NCBI RefSeq assembly: GCF_021272345.1 | Contig: NZ_JAJSDQ010000001.1 | Coordinates: forward strand, 124,001-188,000 | Length of the DNA: 64,000 nucleotides | Origin: Ornithinimicrobium sediminis | GTDB taxonomy: Bacteria > Actinomycetota > Actinomycetes > Actinomycetales > Dermatophilaceae | Direction of reading: 5' to 3' | Shown: positions 56,687 to 64,000 of the stretch, in pieces | Position numbering within the stretch: position 1 is the stretch's first letter | Layout of the letters: the number at the start of each line of letters is the position of its first letter | Notes under the pieces: model-generated | Database searches by the model: none | The model's input: the letters and a program-made list of their open reading frames with translations, nothing else | What the model was told of the DNA's origin: nothing | Program-made: the position numbers and the translations under genes

Positions 56687-58108
56687 TCAGGCGTCCTTCG
56701 CCGTCGCCTCGTCCTCGGCGGCGTCCTGCTCGTCGGAGTCGGCGGCGGCGGAGTCCTCGACGGAGACGTCGGCAGCCGACTCGGCGGCCTCGTCGCTGTC
56801 GGTCTGGCCGTCCTCAGCCTTGTCGTCGGCCTCGTCACCGGAGCCGGGGTCGAGCTCGCTGAGGTCGACCGTGTTGCCGTCGCTGTCGGTGACCGTGGCC
56901 TGCTCCAGCACGGTGGCCAGCGCCTTCCGCCGACCGACCTCGGTGACCATGGCCGGGACCTGGCCCTGGCTGTCGATCTGCTGGGCGAACTCGTTGGGGT
57001 TCATGCCGTACTGCTGAGCGGTCATCATGATGTACTCGATGAGCTCGCCCTGGTCGACCTGCACGTTGTTCTGGGCGACGAGGGCGTCCAGCAGGAACTG
57101 GGTCTTCATCGCCTTGCGGGTCGAGGCCTCCACCTCACTGCGGTGCTCGTCGTCCTCGAGGCGGTTCTCCTTCTCGAGGTGCTCGTGCACCTCCTGCTCC
57201 ACCAGGTTGTCGGGCAGCGGGATCTCGGTCAGCTCCAGCATCTGCTCCAGGACCTTGTCGCGCGCCTGCACGCCCTGCTCGAACTTCGCCCCCTGCTCCG
57301 CCTGCCGACGCAGGTCGGCCTGGAGCTCCTCGAGGGTGTCGAACTCGGACGCGAGCTGGGCGAACTCGTCGTCCAGCACCGGCAGCTCCCGCTCCTTGAC
57401 CGACTGCAGGGTGACGACGACGTCGGCGACCTGCCCGGCGCGGTCACCCCCGGCGAGCGGGCTGGTGAACTCGACGGTGTCCCCGGCCGAGGCGCCGACC
57501 AGCGCCTCGTCGAGCCCCTCGAGCATGGTGCCCGAGCCGATCTCGTAGGAGACGCCCGTGACGGAGTCGATCTCCTCACCGTCGATGCTCGCGCTGAGGT
57601 CCACGGAGGTGAAGTCGCCGGCCGCGGCTGCGCGGTCGACGGAGACCAGCGTGCCGAAGCGGGCACGCAGGTTGTCCATGCGGGACTCGACGTCGGCCTC
57701 GTCCACCGTCACGGGGTCGACCTCGACGGAGATGGTGCTGAAGTCGGGCAGGTCGAAGGCGGGCACGATGTCGACCTCGGCCTCGAACTTGAGGTCCTGG
57801 CCGTCGCCCAGCGGGAGCTCGGTGAAGCTGACCTCAGGCTGTCCCAGCGGCGTGAGCTCGTTCTCCTGCATGGCCTGGGAGTAGTACTCCGGCAGGGCGT
57901 CGTTGACGGCCTCCTGCACGACGGCGCCACGGCCGAAGCGCTGGTCGATGATGCGCGAAGGGACCTTGCCCTTGCGGAAGCCGGGCACCGTCACCTGCTC
58001 ACCGATGGTCTTGTAGGCCGCGTCCATCCGCGGCTTGAGGTCGGCGGAGGGGACCTCCACGGTCAGCTTCACCCGGGTCGGGCTGAGGTTCTCGACGGCA
58101 CTCTTCAC
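56687..58108 (-). CDS. tig: Trigger factor
   Basis: A 473-residue ribosome-bound chaperone with peptidyl-prolyl isomerase domain. The ribosome-docking loop is VPGFRKGKVPSRIIDQRFG (about residues 41-60), the FKBP-like domain covers about 160-245, and the helical substrate-binding C-domain ends near 430. A long, very acidic Ala/Asp/Glu/Ser tail (DEADDKAEDGQTDSDEAAES and on) follows, common in actinobacteria. GTG 58108 (reads VKSAVENLSPTRVKL) is the family-conserved start. tRNA-Pro lies upstream on the same strand, clpP1P2 downstream after 174 bases. Confidence 0.96.
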   Translation of the reverse strand: MKSAVENLSPTRVKLTVEVPSADLKPRMDAAYKTIGEQVTVPGFRKGKVPSRIIDQRFGRGAVVQEAVNDALPEYYSQAMQENELTPLGQPEVSFTELPLGDGQDLKFEAEVDIVPAFDLPDFSTISVEVDPVTVDEADVESRMDNLRARFGTLVSVDRAAAAGDFTSVDLSASIDGEEIDSVTGVSYEIGSGTMLEGLDEALVGASAGDTVEFTSPLAGGDRAGQVADVVVTLQSVKERELPVLDDEFAQLASEFDTLEELQADLRRQAEQGAKFEQGVQARDKVLEQMLELTEIPLPDNLVEQEVHEHLEKENRLEDDEHRSEVEASTRKAMKTQFLLDALVAQNNVQVDQGELIEYIMMTAQQYGMNPNEFAQQIDSQGQVPAMVTEVGRRKALATVLEQATVTDSDGNTVDLSELDPGSGDEADDKAEDGQTDSDEAAESAADVSVEDSAAADSDEQDAAEDEATAKDA

Positions 58109-58186
58109 TGCAGGGCACTCCAAAGTCGGATCGGGGGGCACGGCTCGGTGGCCGAGGGACGAAGACGGTCAGGGCATGGTATGTCG

Positions 58187-58260
58187 TCGGGGTAGCCGGA
58201 TTCGAACCGGCGGCCTTCCGCTCCCAAAGCGGACGCGCTACCAAGCTGCGCCATACCCCG
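58187..58260 (-). tRNA. tRNA-Pro (anticodon TGG)
   Basis: 74 bases including the discriminator A. The acceptor stem CGGGGTA/TACCCCG, D-arm with GCGC-AGCTTGGTA-GCGC, anticodon stem TCCGC/GCGGA with loop TTTGGGA (anticodon TGG) and T-arm CCGGTTCGAATCCGG all fold. CCA is not encoded. Confidence 0.97.
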
Positions 58261-58351
58261 TGCCGGCCCCGACCAGTCGACCGGTGTGGAAGGCAGTGCG
58301 GGGCGGGGGCTACACTAACGCCCCGTTGCCGGGGGAACGTCGCGGCAGCAC

Positions 58352-58422
58352 GCGGGTGTAGCTCAATGGTAGAGCCCCAGTCTTCCAAACTGGCTACGCG
58401 AGTTCGATTCTCGTCACCCGCT
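58352..58422 (+). tRNA. tRNA-Gly (anticodon TCC)
   Basis: 71 bases including the discriminator. Acceptor GCGGGTG/CACCCGC, D-arm GCTC-AATGGTA-GAGC, anticodon stem CCAGT/ACTGG with loop CTTCCAA (anticodon TCC) and T-arm CGAGTTCGATTCTCG. A strong terminator follows 12 bases later. It is divergent from tRNA-Pro. Confidence 0.97.
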
Positions 58423-58434
58423 CCGAGCACGGCG

Positions 58435-58468
58435 CAGCAGCGCCCGACCCACCCGTCGGGCGCTGCTG
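58435..58468 (+). terminator. Terminator after tRNA-Gly
   Basis: CAGCAGCGCCCGAC (58435-58448) pairs perfectly with GTCGGGCGCTGCTG (58455-58468), 6-base loop. Confidence 0.85.
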
Positions 58469-58530
58469 TCGTCGGAGGAGGGGTCGCCCGAGGGTCCCCT
58501 GCGCCGTCCCGGCTACCCGCCGGTCACTGG

Positions 58531-58556
58531 ACATTCGTCGACAATTGGACAAATGT
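58531..58556. promoter_or_regulatory. Palindromic operator candidate upstream of the BCCT gene
   Basis: ACATTCGTC (58531-58539) and GACAAATGT (58548-58556) form 9-base arms with one mismatch around an 8-base spacer. The stretch is markedly AT-rich against its surroundings. TGGACA (58528-58533) resembles a -35. It lies about 100 bases before the transporter start and suits a TetR/MarR-type dimer, for instance a BetI-like repressor; none is encoded nearby. Confidence 0.5.
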
Positions 58557-58653
58557 AATGGTCAACGGCCCGGCACCCCGACAGCGTCCCCGAGCAGAGC
58601 AAACCCACCCGATGACCTCCGCCGAGCCACTTCTGGTGAAAGGTGCTCGAACG

Positions 58654-60261
58654 ATGGAAGACCTCGCACGCCGCCTCGGTCTGCGGACCAACGCGCACAT
58701 CTTCTTCTGGTCCGCAGGCCTCATGGTCCTGATCCTCGTCGTGCTGCTGCTGTTCCCCGAGCCCATCGGCGAGGGGTTCGGCAACGGCCGGGAGTGGGTG
58801 GTCACCAACCTGGGGTGGTTCTTCATCCTGGGCGTGACGACCTGGCTGATCGCGCTCTTCTGGCTGGCCTTCAGCCGCTACGGCTCCATCCGGCTGGGCA
58901 GCGACGACGCCAGACCCGAGTACGGCAACCTGTCCTGGTTCGCCATGCTCTTCGCCGGTGGCATCGGCACGGTGCTGATGTTCTGGGGTGTCGCCGAGCC
59001 GATCTCCCACTTCACCACGCCCCCTCGCGACAACGTCGAGCCGTTCAGCGTCCAGGCCTCCCAGGACGCGATGGCCTTCTCGCTCTACCACCTGTCCCTG
59101 CACACCTGGGCGATCTTCACGGTGCCCGGCCTGGCGTTCGCCTACTTCATCTACCGCCGTGGGCTGCCGATGCGCGTCAGCTCGGTGTTCTACCCGTTCC
59201 TCAAGGAGCGCATCTACGGGCCGATCGGCAAGACGATCGACGTCTTCGCGGTGCTGGGCACCCTCTTCGGCCTGGCGGTCTCGCTCGGTCTGGGCACCTC
59301 GCAGATCAACGCCGGGCTGTCCGAGCTGCTCGGCTGGCCCGACGCCGTGTGGCCCAAGGTCGTGATCATCACCGTGCTGACCGCGGTGGCGGTGGCCTCG
59401 ATCGTCGCCGGTCTGGACAAGGGTGTGCGCCGCCTGTCGAACCTCAACATCGGCATGGCCATCGGGCTCATGTTCTTCGTCCTGTTCGCCGGCGAGACGG
59501 TCTTCCTCTTCCGCCAGATCATCGAGAGCGTGGGCATCTACGCCTCCAACGTCATCCCGCTGTCGTTCTGGAACGACGCCATGGCGACCTACACCGACGA
59601 CGGCGGCTGGGGCTGGCAGGGCGGCTGGACCGTCTTCTACTGGGCCTGGACCGTCACCTGGGCGCCCTTCATGGGGCTGTTCCTCGCGCGCATCTCCAAG
59701 GGCCGCACGATCCGTGAGTTCGTGCTGGGGGTCCTCATCGCCCCGTCGGTGTTCACCCTCGTCTGGTTCGCCATCTTCGGCTGGTCGGCCATGCAGCTCG
59801 ACGGCATCGGTGGCGACGGCGGCGACATCTCCGCTGCGGTCGCCGAGAGCGTGCCGCTGGCGATGTTCGAGTTCTTCACAAACTTCCCGGGCACCACGCT
59901 CCTGCAGGGCCTGGCCGTCGTCATCGTGGCGCTCTTCTTCGCCACCTCCTCCGACTCCGCCTCGCTCGTCGTCGACATCCTGTGTGCCGGTGACGCCGAG
60001 GCCGGCCCAGTGCGTCAGCGCGTCTTCTGGGGTGTCTCCGAGGGCGCACTGGCTGCCTCGCTCATCGTCCTCGGTGGTGACGCCGGCCTGGCCGCGCTGC
60101 AGCAGGTCATCACGGTGATCGGCCTGCCCATCTTCATCATGGTCTTCATCATGCTGTTCGCCCTGATGAAGGCGATCTTCGAGGACGGCGAGGACGCCTT
60201 CCTCACCCGCGGCGGCCGTGCCAGGCGCCGCAAACGAGCCCGTGAGGTGCTGGACGTCTAG
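58654..60261 (+). CDS. BCCT family transporter (betaine/choline/carnitine)
   Basis: A 535-residue protein with twelve predicted transmembrane helices. The BCCT signature around helix 8 is WTVFYWAWTVTWAPFMGLFLARISKGRTIREF (about residues 325-357); GGIGTVLMFWGVAEPISHFTTPP (about 100-122) and TSSDSASLVVD near the C-terminus are also typical. It imports glycine betaine, choline or a relative, usually with sodium and under osmotic control. ATG 58654 (MEDLARRLGLRTNAH) follows GAAAGGTG; ATG 58612 would add 14 residues. The basic tail RARRRKRAREVLDV may be an osmosensing C-terminus. Confidence 0.93.
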   Translation: MEDLARRLGLRTNAHIFFWSAGLMVLILVVLLLFPEPIGEGFGNGREWVVTNLGWFFILGVTTWLIALFWLAFSRYGSIRLGSDDARPEYGNLSWFAMLFAGGIGTVLMFWGVAEPISHFTTPPRDNVEPFSVQASQDAMAFSLYHLSLHTWAIFTVPGLAFAYFIYRRGLPMRVSSVFYPFLKERIYGPIGKTIDVFAVLGTLFGLAVSLGLGTSQINAGLSELLGWPDAVWPKVVIITVLTAVAVASIVAGLDKGVRRLSNLNIGMAIGLMFFVLFAGETVFLFRQIIESVGIYASNVIPLSFWNDAMATYTDDGGWGWQGGWTVFYWAWTVTWAPFMGLFLARISKGRTIREFVLGVLIAPSVFTLVWFAIFGWSAMQLDGIGGDGGDISAAVAESVPLAMFEFFTNFPGTTLLQGLAVVIVALFFATSSDSASLVVDILCAGDAEAGPVRQRVFWGVSEGALAASLIVLGGDAGLAALQQVITVIGLPIFIMVFIMLFALMKAIFEDGEDAFLTRGGRARRRKRAREVLDV

Positions 60262-60272
60262 CACCCCTGGTC

Positions 60273-60311
60273 CACGGGACCCCCGGAGCACTGCTCTTCG
60301 GGGGTCCCGTG
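60273..60311 (+). terminator. Terminator between the BCCT gene and rpiB
   Basis: CACGGGACCCCCG (60273-60285) pairs with CGGGGGTCCCGTG (60299-60311). It lies between convergent genes and can act on both. Confidence 0.85.
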
Positions 60312-60327
60312 CTGCGCTCAGGGCTCG

Positions 60328-60795
60328 TCAGGGAAGGGCAGGCAGGGTCCGGTCGCTCTCGTAGGCGCTCATCATGTCGATGCGCCGCTGGTGGCGCTCC
60401 TCGCCGGAGAAGTCGGTGTCCAGGAAGGCCCGCACCATCGCTCGCGCCTCCTCGAGCGTCTGCATACGGGCACCGACGGAGATCACCTGCGCGTCGTTGT
60501 GCTGCCGGGCGAGGACGGCCAGCTCGGTGCTGTAGCAGAGTGCTGCCCGGATGCCGGCGACCTTGTTGGCGGCCATCTGCTCCCCGTTGCCGGAGCCTCC
60601 CAGCACCACGCCACGCGAGCCCGGTTCCCCGGCGACGGCCTCGGCGGCACGGAGCACGAAGACCGGGTAGTCGTCCTGGGCGTCGAAGGCGACCGGGCCG
60701 TGGTCGACCACCTCGTGGCCCTGCTCGGCGACCCAGGCGACCAGGTCGCGCTGCAGCTCGTAGGCGGCGTGGTCGCCGCCGATGTGGACCCGCAT
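60328..60795 (-). CDS. rpiB: Ribose-5-phosphate isomerase B
   Basis: A 155-residue enzyme that interconverts ribose 5-phosphate and ribulose 5-phosphate. MRVHIGGDHAAYELQ is the N-terminal block, and VLGGSGNGEQMAANKVAGIRAALC carries the phosphate loop. The catalytic base is Glu (GSGNGEQ) instead of the Cys of the E. coli enzyme, as in the mycobacterial type. ATG 60795 starts it; it is divergent from pepN by 107 bases. Confidence 0.95.
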   Translation of the reverse strand: MRVHIGGDHAAYELQRDLVAWVAEQGHEVVDHGPVAFDAQDDYPVFVLRAAEAVAGEPGSRGVVLGGSGNGEQMAANKVAGIRAALCYSTELAVLARQHNDAQVISVGARMQTLEEARAMVRAFLDTDFSGEERHQRRIDMMSAYESDRTLPALP

Positions 60796-60902
60796 GTGTG
60801 CTCCTCAGCTCGGCTCCGTGGGCCACCACTGCGCTGCGGGGGCCACCTTCGTGGCACCATCGTTCCACCTGTCCCCCAGCACCCCCACCAGGAGGCTCCT
60901 GC

Positions 60903-63470
60903 ATGTCCGGCACCAACCTGACCCGCGACGAGGCCCGTCGACGGTCCCAGCTCATCTCGACCAGGGCGTATGTCGTCTCGCTCGACCTGACCTGTGGCCC
61001 CCGGACCTTCCGCACGGTCACCACCGTGGAGTTCGACTCCAGCGAGGTGGGTGCCGAGACCTTCGTCGACCTCATCGCCGAGTCCGTGGAGACCATCGAG
61101 CTCAACGGCCGGCCGCTGGACCCGGCCGAGCACGTCACCGAGGGACGCATCCGCCTGACCGACCTGCAGGAGCACAACGTGCTCACGGTGGACGCGACCG
61201 GGCGCTACATGAACACCGGCGAGGGGCTGCACCGTTTTGTCGACCCCGTCGACGGGGAGGTCTACCTCTACACCCAGTTCGAGGTCCCGGACAGCCGTCG
61301 GGTGTTCACCGTCTTCGAGCAGCCCGACCTCAAGGCCACCTTCGCCTTCAGCATCACCGCGCCCGCGCACTGGCAGGTCATCTCCAACCAGCCGACCCCG
61401 CAGCCGGTGGCGGCGCCCGAGGCCGCCAACGTCGACGACGTGAGCGTCGCCCGCTGGGACTTCGAGGCCACGCCGCGGCTCTCCTCCTACATCACCGCGC
61501 TCGTCGCCGGACCCTACGACGTGGTCCGCGACCAGGTGCAGTCGCGCAAGGGCACGGTGCCGCTGGGCGTGTTCTGCCGCAGGAGCCTGCGCCCCTACCT
61601 CGACGCCGACAACATCCTCGACTGCACCAAGGCCGGGTTCGCCTTCTTCGAGGAGGAGTTCGACCAAGCCTACCCGTTCGACAAGTACGACCAGGTCTTC
61701 ACGCCCGAGTACAACATGGGCGCCATGGAGAACGCCGGTGCCGTCACCATCGTCGAGCAGTACGTCTTCCGGTCCAAGGTCTCCGAGGCGGTCGTCGAGC
61801 GTCGCGCGCTGACGATCCTGCACGAGCTGGCCCACATGTGGTTCGGCGACCTGGTGACCATGCAGTGGTGGGACGACCTGTGGCTCAACGAGTCGTTCGC
61901 CGAGTGGGCCTCCACCACGTGCCAGGCCGAGGCCACCGGGTGGACGCAGGCATGGACGACGTTCGCGACCTCCGAGAAGGCCTGGGCCTACAAGCAGGAC
62001 CAGCTCTCCTCGACACACCCGGTCGCGGCCGACATGGTCGACCTCGACGCGGTGGAGGTGAACTTCGACGGCATCACCTACGCCAAAGGCGCCTCGGTGC
62101 TCAAGCAGCTGGTGGCGTATGTCGGTCGCGAGGCCTTCCGGGACGGGCTGCGCGCCTACTTCGCCAAGCACGCCTGGGGCAACACCACCCTGGCCGACCT
62201 GCTCGCCGAGCTGGAGCAGACCTCGGGTCGCGAGCTGCAGGGCTGGTCACAGCTGTGGCTGGAGACCGCCGGTGTCACGACGCTCACCCCGGAGCTCACC
62301 GTCGAGGACGGTGTCATCCGCGAGGCCGCCGTCGTGCAGACCGCACCCGAGGCGCACCCCACCCTGCGGCCTCACCGCCTGGCCGTCGGCTGCTACGACC
62401 TCAGCGGGGGTGCGCTGGTGCGCACGCACCGCATCGAGCTCGACGTCGACGGCGAGCGCACCGAGGTGCGCGAGCTGGTCGGCCGCCGGATGCCGGACCT
62501 GCTGCTGGTCAACGACGACGACCTCGCCTACGCGAAGATCCGGCTGGACGAGCACTCGCTGGCCACGGCCCTCGGCGACCCGCGCGCGCTGACCGACTCG
62601 CTGCCGCGGGCCCTGGTGCTCGGTGCGGCCTGGGACATGACCCGTGACGGACAGCTGCCGGCCACCGACTACGTGCGTCTGGTCACCCGGGCACTGCCGG
62701 GTGAGGACGACTCGACGCTGCTGCGCACGCTGCTGCAGCAGGTGACGGTCGCCGCGCTGTCCTACACCGCTCCGGCACGCCGCGCAGAGCTCGTCCGCGA
62801 GCTCACGACCGCGCTGCGGGGCGCTGCCTGGGCGTCCGAGCCGGGCAGCGACGCCCAGCTGCAGCTGGTGAGCGCGTGGGCCTCGTTCGCGCAGGACGAC
62901 GCCGATGTCGCCCTGGTGCGCGGGCTGCTCACGGAGGACGCCCCGCTGGAAGGTCTGGCCCTCGACCAGGACATGCGCTGGACACTGCTGACGTCGCTGG
63001 CCACCGCGGGTGCCGCAGGCGCGGCGGAGGTCGAGGCCGAGCGGGAGCGGGACAACACCGCCACCGGTCGCGAGAAGGCGGCTCGTGCGCTCGCGTCGCG
63101 CCCGACCGCGGAGGCCAAGGAGGAGGCCTGGGTGGCCGCGGTCGAGGGCACCCAGCTGCCCAACGCCGTGATCGCATCGACGGCGCTGGGCTTCGGCCGG
63201 GTGCACGACACCGCACTGCTGCAGCCCTACGTCGAGCGCTACCACCGGGTGGTCGAGCAGGTGTGGGCCGACCGGACCCACCACATCGCCGAGGTGCTGG
63301 CGACCGGCTTCTACCCCGCCGCGGTGGCCGACCAGGGGCTGCTGGACGCCACCCAGGCGTGGCTCGACCGACACCCGGACGTGCCCGGCGGTCTGCGCCG
63401 CACCGTCGCCGAGAACCGGGACGGGGTGGCCCGCGCGGTGCGGGCCCAGCAGGCGGACACCCCCGCCTGA
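60903..63470 (+). CDS. pepN: Aminopeptidase N
   Basis: An 855-residue M1 zinc metallopeptidase that removes N-terminal residues from peptides in the cytoplasm. The exopeptidase motif GAMENAG is at about residue 273, HELAHMWFGDLV (HExxH) at about 306 and the second Glu ligand in WLNESFAEW. Length fits the actinobacterial PepN. ATG 60903 has AGGAGG 7 bases upstream. It works downstream of Clp proteolysis in peptide recycling. The stop is followed by the repeat-rich gap before malQ. Confidence 0.95.
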   Translation: MSGTNLTRDEARRRSQLISTRAYVVSLDLTCGPRTFRTVTTVEFDSSEVGAETFVDLIAESVETIELNGRPLDPAEHVTEGRIRLTDLQEHNVLTVDATGRYMNTGEGLHRFVDPVDGEVYLYTQFEVPDSRRVFTVFEQPDLKATFAFSITAPAHWQVISNQPTPQPVAAPEAANVDDVSVARWDFEATPRLSSYITALVAGPYDVVRDQVQSRKGTVPLGVFCRRSLRPYLDADNILDCTKAGFAFFEEEFDQAYPFDKYDQVFTPEYNMGAMENAGAVTIVEQYVFRSKVSEAVVERRALTILHELAHMWFGDLVTMQWWDDLWLNESFAEWASTTCQAEATGWTQAWTTFATSEKAWAYKQDQLSSTHPVAADMVDLDAVEVNFDGITYAKGASVLKQLVAYVGREAFRDGLRAYFAKHAWGNTTLADLLAELEQTSGRELQGWSQLWLETAGVTTLTPELTVEDGVIREAAVVQTAPEAHPTLRPHRLAVGCYDLSGGALVRTHRIELDVDGERTEVRELVGRRMPDLLLVNDDDLAYAKIRLDEHSLATALGDPRALTDSLPRALVLGAAWDMTRDGQLPATDYVRLVTRALPGEDDSTLLRTLLQQVTVAALSYTAPARRAELVRELTTALRGAAWASEPGSDAQLQLVSAWASFAQDDADVALVRGLLTEDAPLEGLALDQDMRWTLLTSLATAGAAGAAEVEAERERDNTATGREKAARALASRPTAEAKEEAWVAAVEGTQLPNAVIASTALGFGRVHDTALLQPYVERYHRVVEQVWADRTHHIAEVLATGFYPAAVADQGLLDATQAWLDRHPDVPGGLRRTVAENRDGVARAVRAQQADTPA

Positions 63471-63496
63471 GTCACGACCCGGGGTCAGCCCTCCCC

Positions 63497-63683
63497 CCGC
63501 TTGCGAGGGAGTTCCCGGTCCACACCGCCGCTTGCGAGGGAGTCTCCGAGACGTCGGAGCCGTCCTCGCTGGTCGGCGCGCGTCCCGGCCGCGCCGGCTC
63601 ACGCTGCAGACGCCCTCGCACAGCGTGTGTGTGCGGCGCAGGCTCCCTCGCACGGCGCGTGGGGCGGTGCACACTCCCTCGCA
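63497..63683. repeat. Cluster of TGCGAGGGAG repeats in both orientations
   Basis: In the 230-base gap between pepN and malQ the decamer TGCGAGGGAG occurs directly at 63502-63511 and 63533-63542 (within identical 16-mers starting at 63497 and 63528). It occurs inverted at 63643-63652 and 63674-63683, with a partial inverted copy at 63613-63620. Direct copies lie 31 bases apart, and so do the two full inverted copies. A small hairpin CTCCGA/TCGGAG lies at 63544-63559. The inverted pairs can form a long stem between these convergent genes. No coding sequence is seen here. Confidence 0.75.
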
Positions 63684-63700
63684 GGCGAGGGGCGAGGGTG

Positions 63701-64000
63701 TCAGGAGCGGCGCGAGACCGTCCGCGCCAGCCGTCGCGCCGACCGGTAGGTGAACAGGTCCTCGAGCAGCACGGGGCGACCCTCCGGGCCGGCGAGGGGG
63801 ACCCGCCAGTTCGGGTACTCCTCGTCGGTGCCCGGCTGGTTGATGATGCGCCTGTCCTGGGCCAGGTCGGAGACCGACACCCCCAGCATCCGCGCCGGGG
63901 ACCAGGTGAGGTAGCGGTGCAGCGCCTCCACCTGTTCGGGGATGCCGGCCCCCGGGCGCAGCAGGCCACGGTCACGCAGCACCTGGAGCACCTCCTCGCG
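63701..64000 (-). CDS. malQ: 4-alpha-glucanotransferase (C-terminal part)
   Basis: The last 99 codons of a gene that enters from the right edge. The sequence HRYLTWSPARMLGVSVSDLAQDRRIINQPGTDEEYPNWRVPL is the C-terminal signature of amylomaltase: NQPGT...YPNWR closes the active site. The enzyme disproportionates maltodextrins by transferring glucan segments. Convergent with pepN. Start and N-terminal domains lie outside the window. Confidence 0.9.
   Translation of the reverse strand, partial: REEVLQVLRDRGLLRPGAGIPEQVEALHRYLTWSPARMLGVSVSDLAQDRRIINQPGTDEEYPNWRVPLAGPEGRPVLLEDLFTYRSARRLARTVSRRS

Overview
The window is chromosomal DNA from a very GC-rich actinobacterium. Base composition is strongly G+C, many starts are GTG, gene-to-gene overlaps are ATGA/GTGA, and the actinobacterial blocks ftsK...rimO-pgsA-cinA-clgR, ileS (with T-box)-folC-DUF4233-ndk and clpX-clpP2-clpP1-tig are all present. 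The gene set (paaABCDE, Nei-type glycosylase, MreBCD, two ClpP) and general sequence style suggest a rod or coccoid member of the Intrasporangiaceae/Ornithinimicrobiaceae group; the family-level placement is my inference, not something the sequence proves.

Layout. 1-8016 (minus strand): start of a clgR-like regulator, cinA, pgsA, rimO, an ion-channel-like membrane protein, ftsK and RNase J. 8187-9979 (plus): a Crp-like palindrome, thyA and a fused Nudix-dihydrofolate reductase gene that overlaps thyA by 4 bases (a dTMP/folate unit). 10022-13845 (minus): phenylacetyl-CoA epoxidase operon paaABCDE with a perfect palindrome upstream. 13971-16996 (plus): GNAT acetyltransferase, AzlC/AzlD exporter, a multi-pass acyltransferase-like protein and a 50-residue small protein. 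17083-19994 (minus): pnp and rpsO. 20238-22777 (plus): secreted von Willebrand A protein and a 63-residue small protein, each preceded by a Crp/GlxR-like site, then a PIG-L deacetylase. 22809-26796 (minus): Nei glycosylase, PEP carboxylase, a small membrane protein. 26797-31023 (plus): a broken thiamine-diphosphate enzyme gene, two carboxymuconolactone-decarboxylase-like genes and a DyP-type peroxidase.

31054-38128 (minus) is a tightly packed unit: a protein made of four long Ala-Asp-Gly-Gly repeats, a JmjC/cupin-4 oxygenase that starts directly after its stop codon, a sucrase/ferredoxin-like protein, then mreB, mreC, mreD and PBP2. 38237-46549 (minus): ndk, uppP, DUF4233, folC, ileS with a T-box leader, and a sodium:alanine symporter. 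46717-53609 (plus): valS, then a DUF4129 / membrane / MoxR / DUF58 / membrane operon. 53694-58260 (minus): clpX, clpP2, clpP1 (with a ClgR-type box upstream), tig, tRNA-Pro. 58352-63470 (plus): tRNA-Gly, a BCCT transporter with a palindromic operator candidate, rpiB on the minus strand, and pepN. The window ends with a repeat-rich intergenic stretch and the 3' end of malQ.

Most of the window is housekeeping. The parts that deserve attention are the repeat protein coupled to a JmjC oxygenase at the head of the mre operon, the Nudix-DHFR fusion, the doubly broken TPP enzyme gene beside the DyP cluster, the two very small genes, a set of unassigned palindromes, and the repeat cluster between pepN and malQ. 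No IS element, prophage, CRISPR array or rRNA gene was seen.
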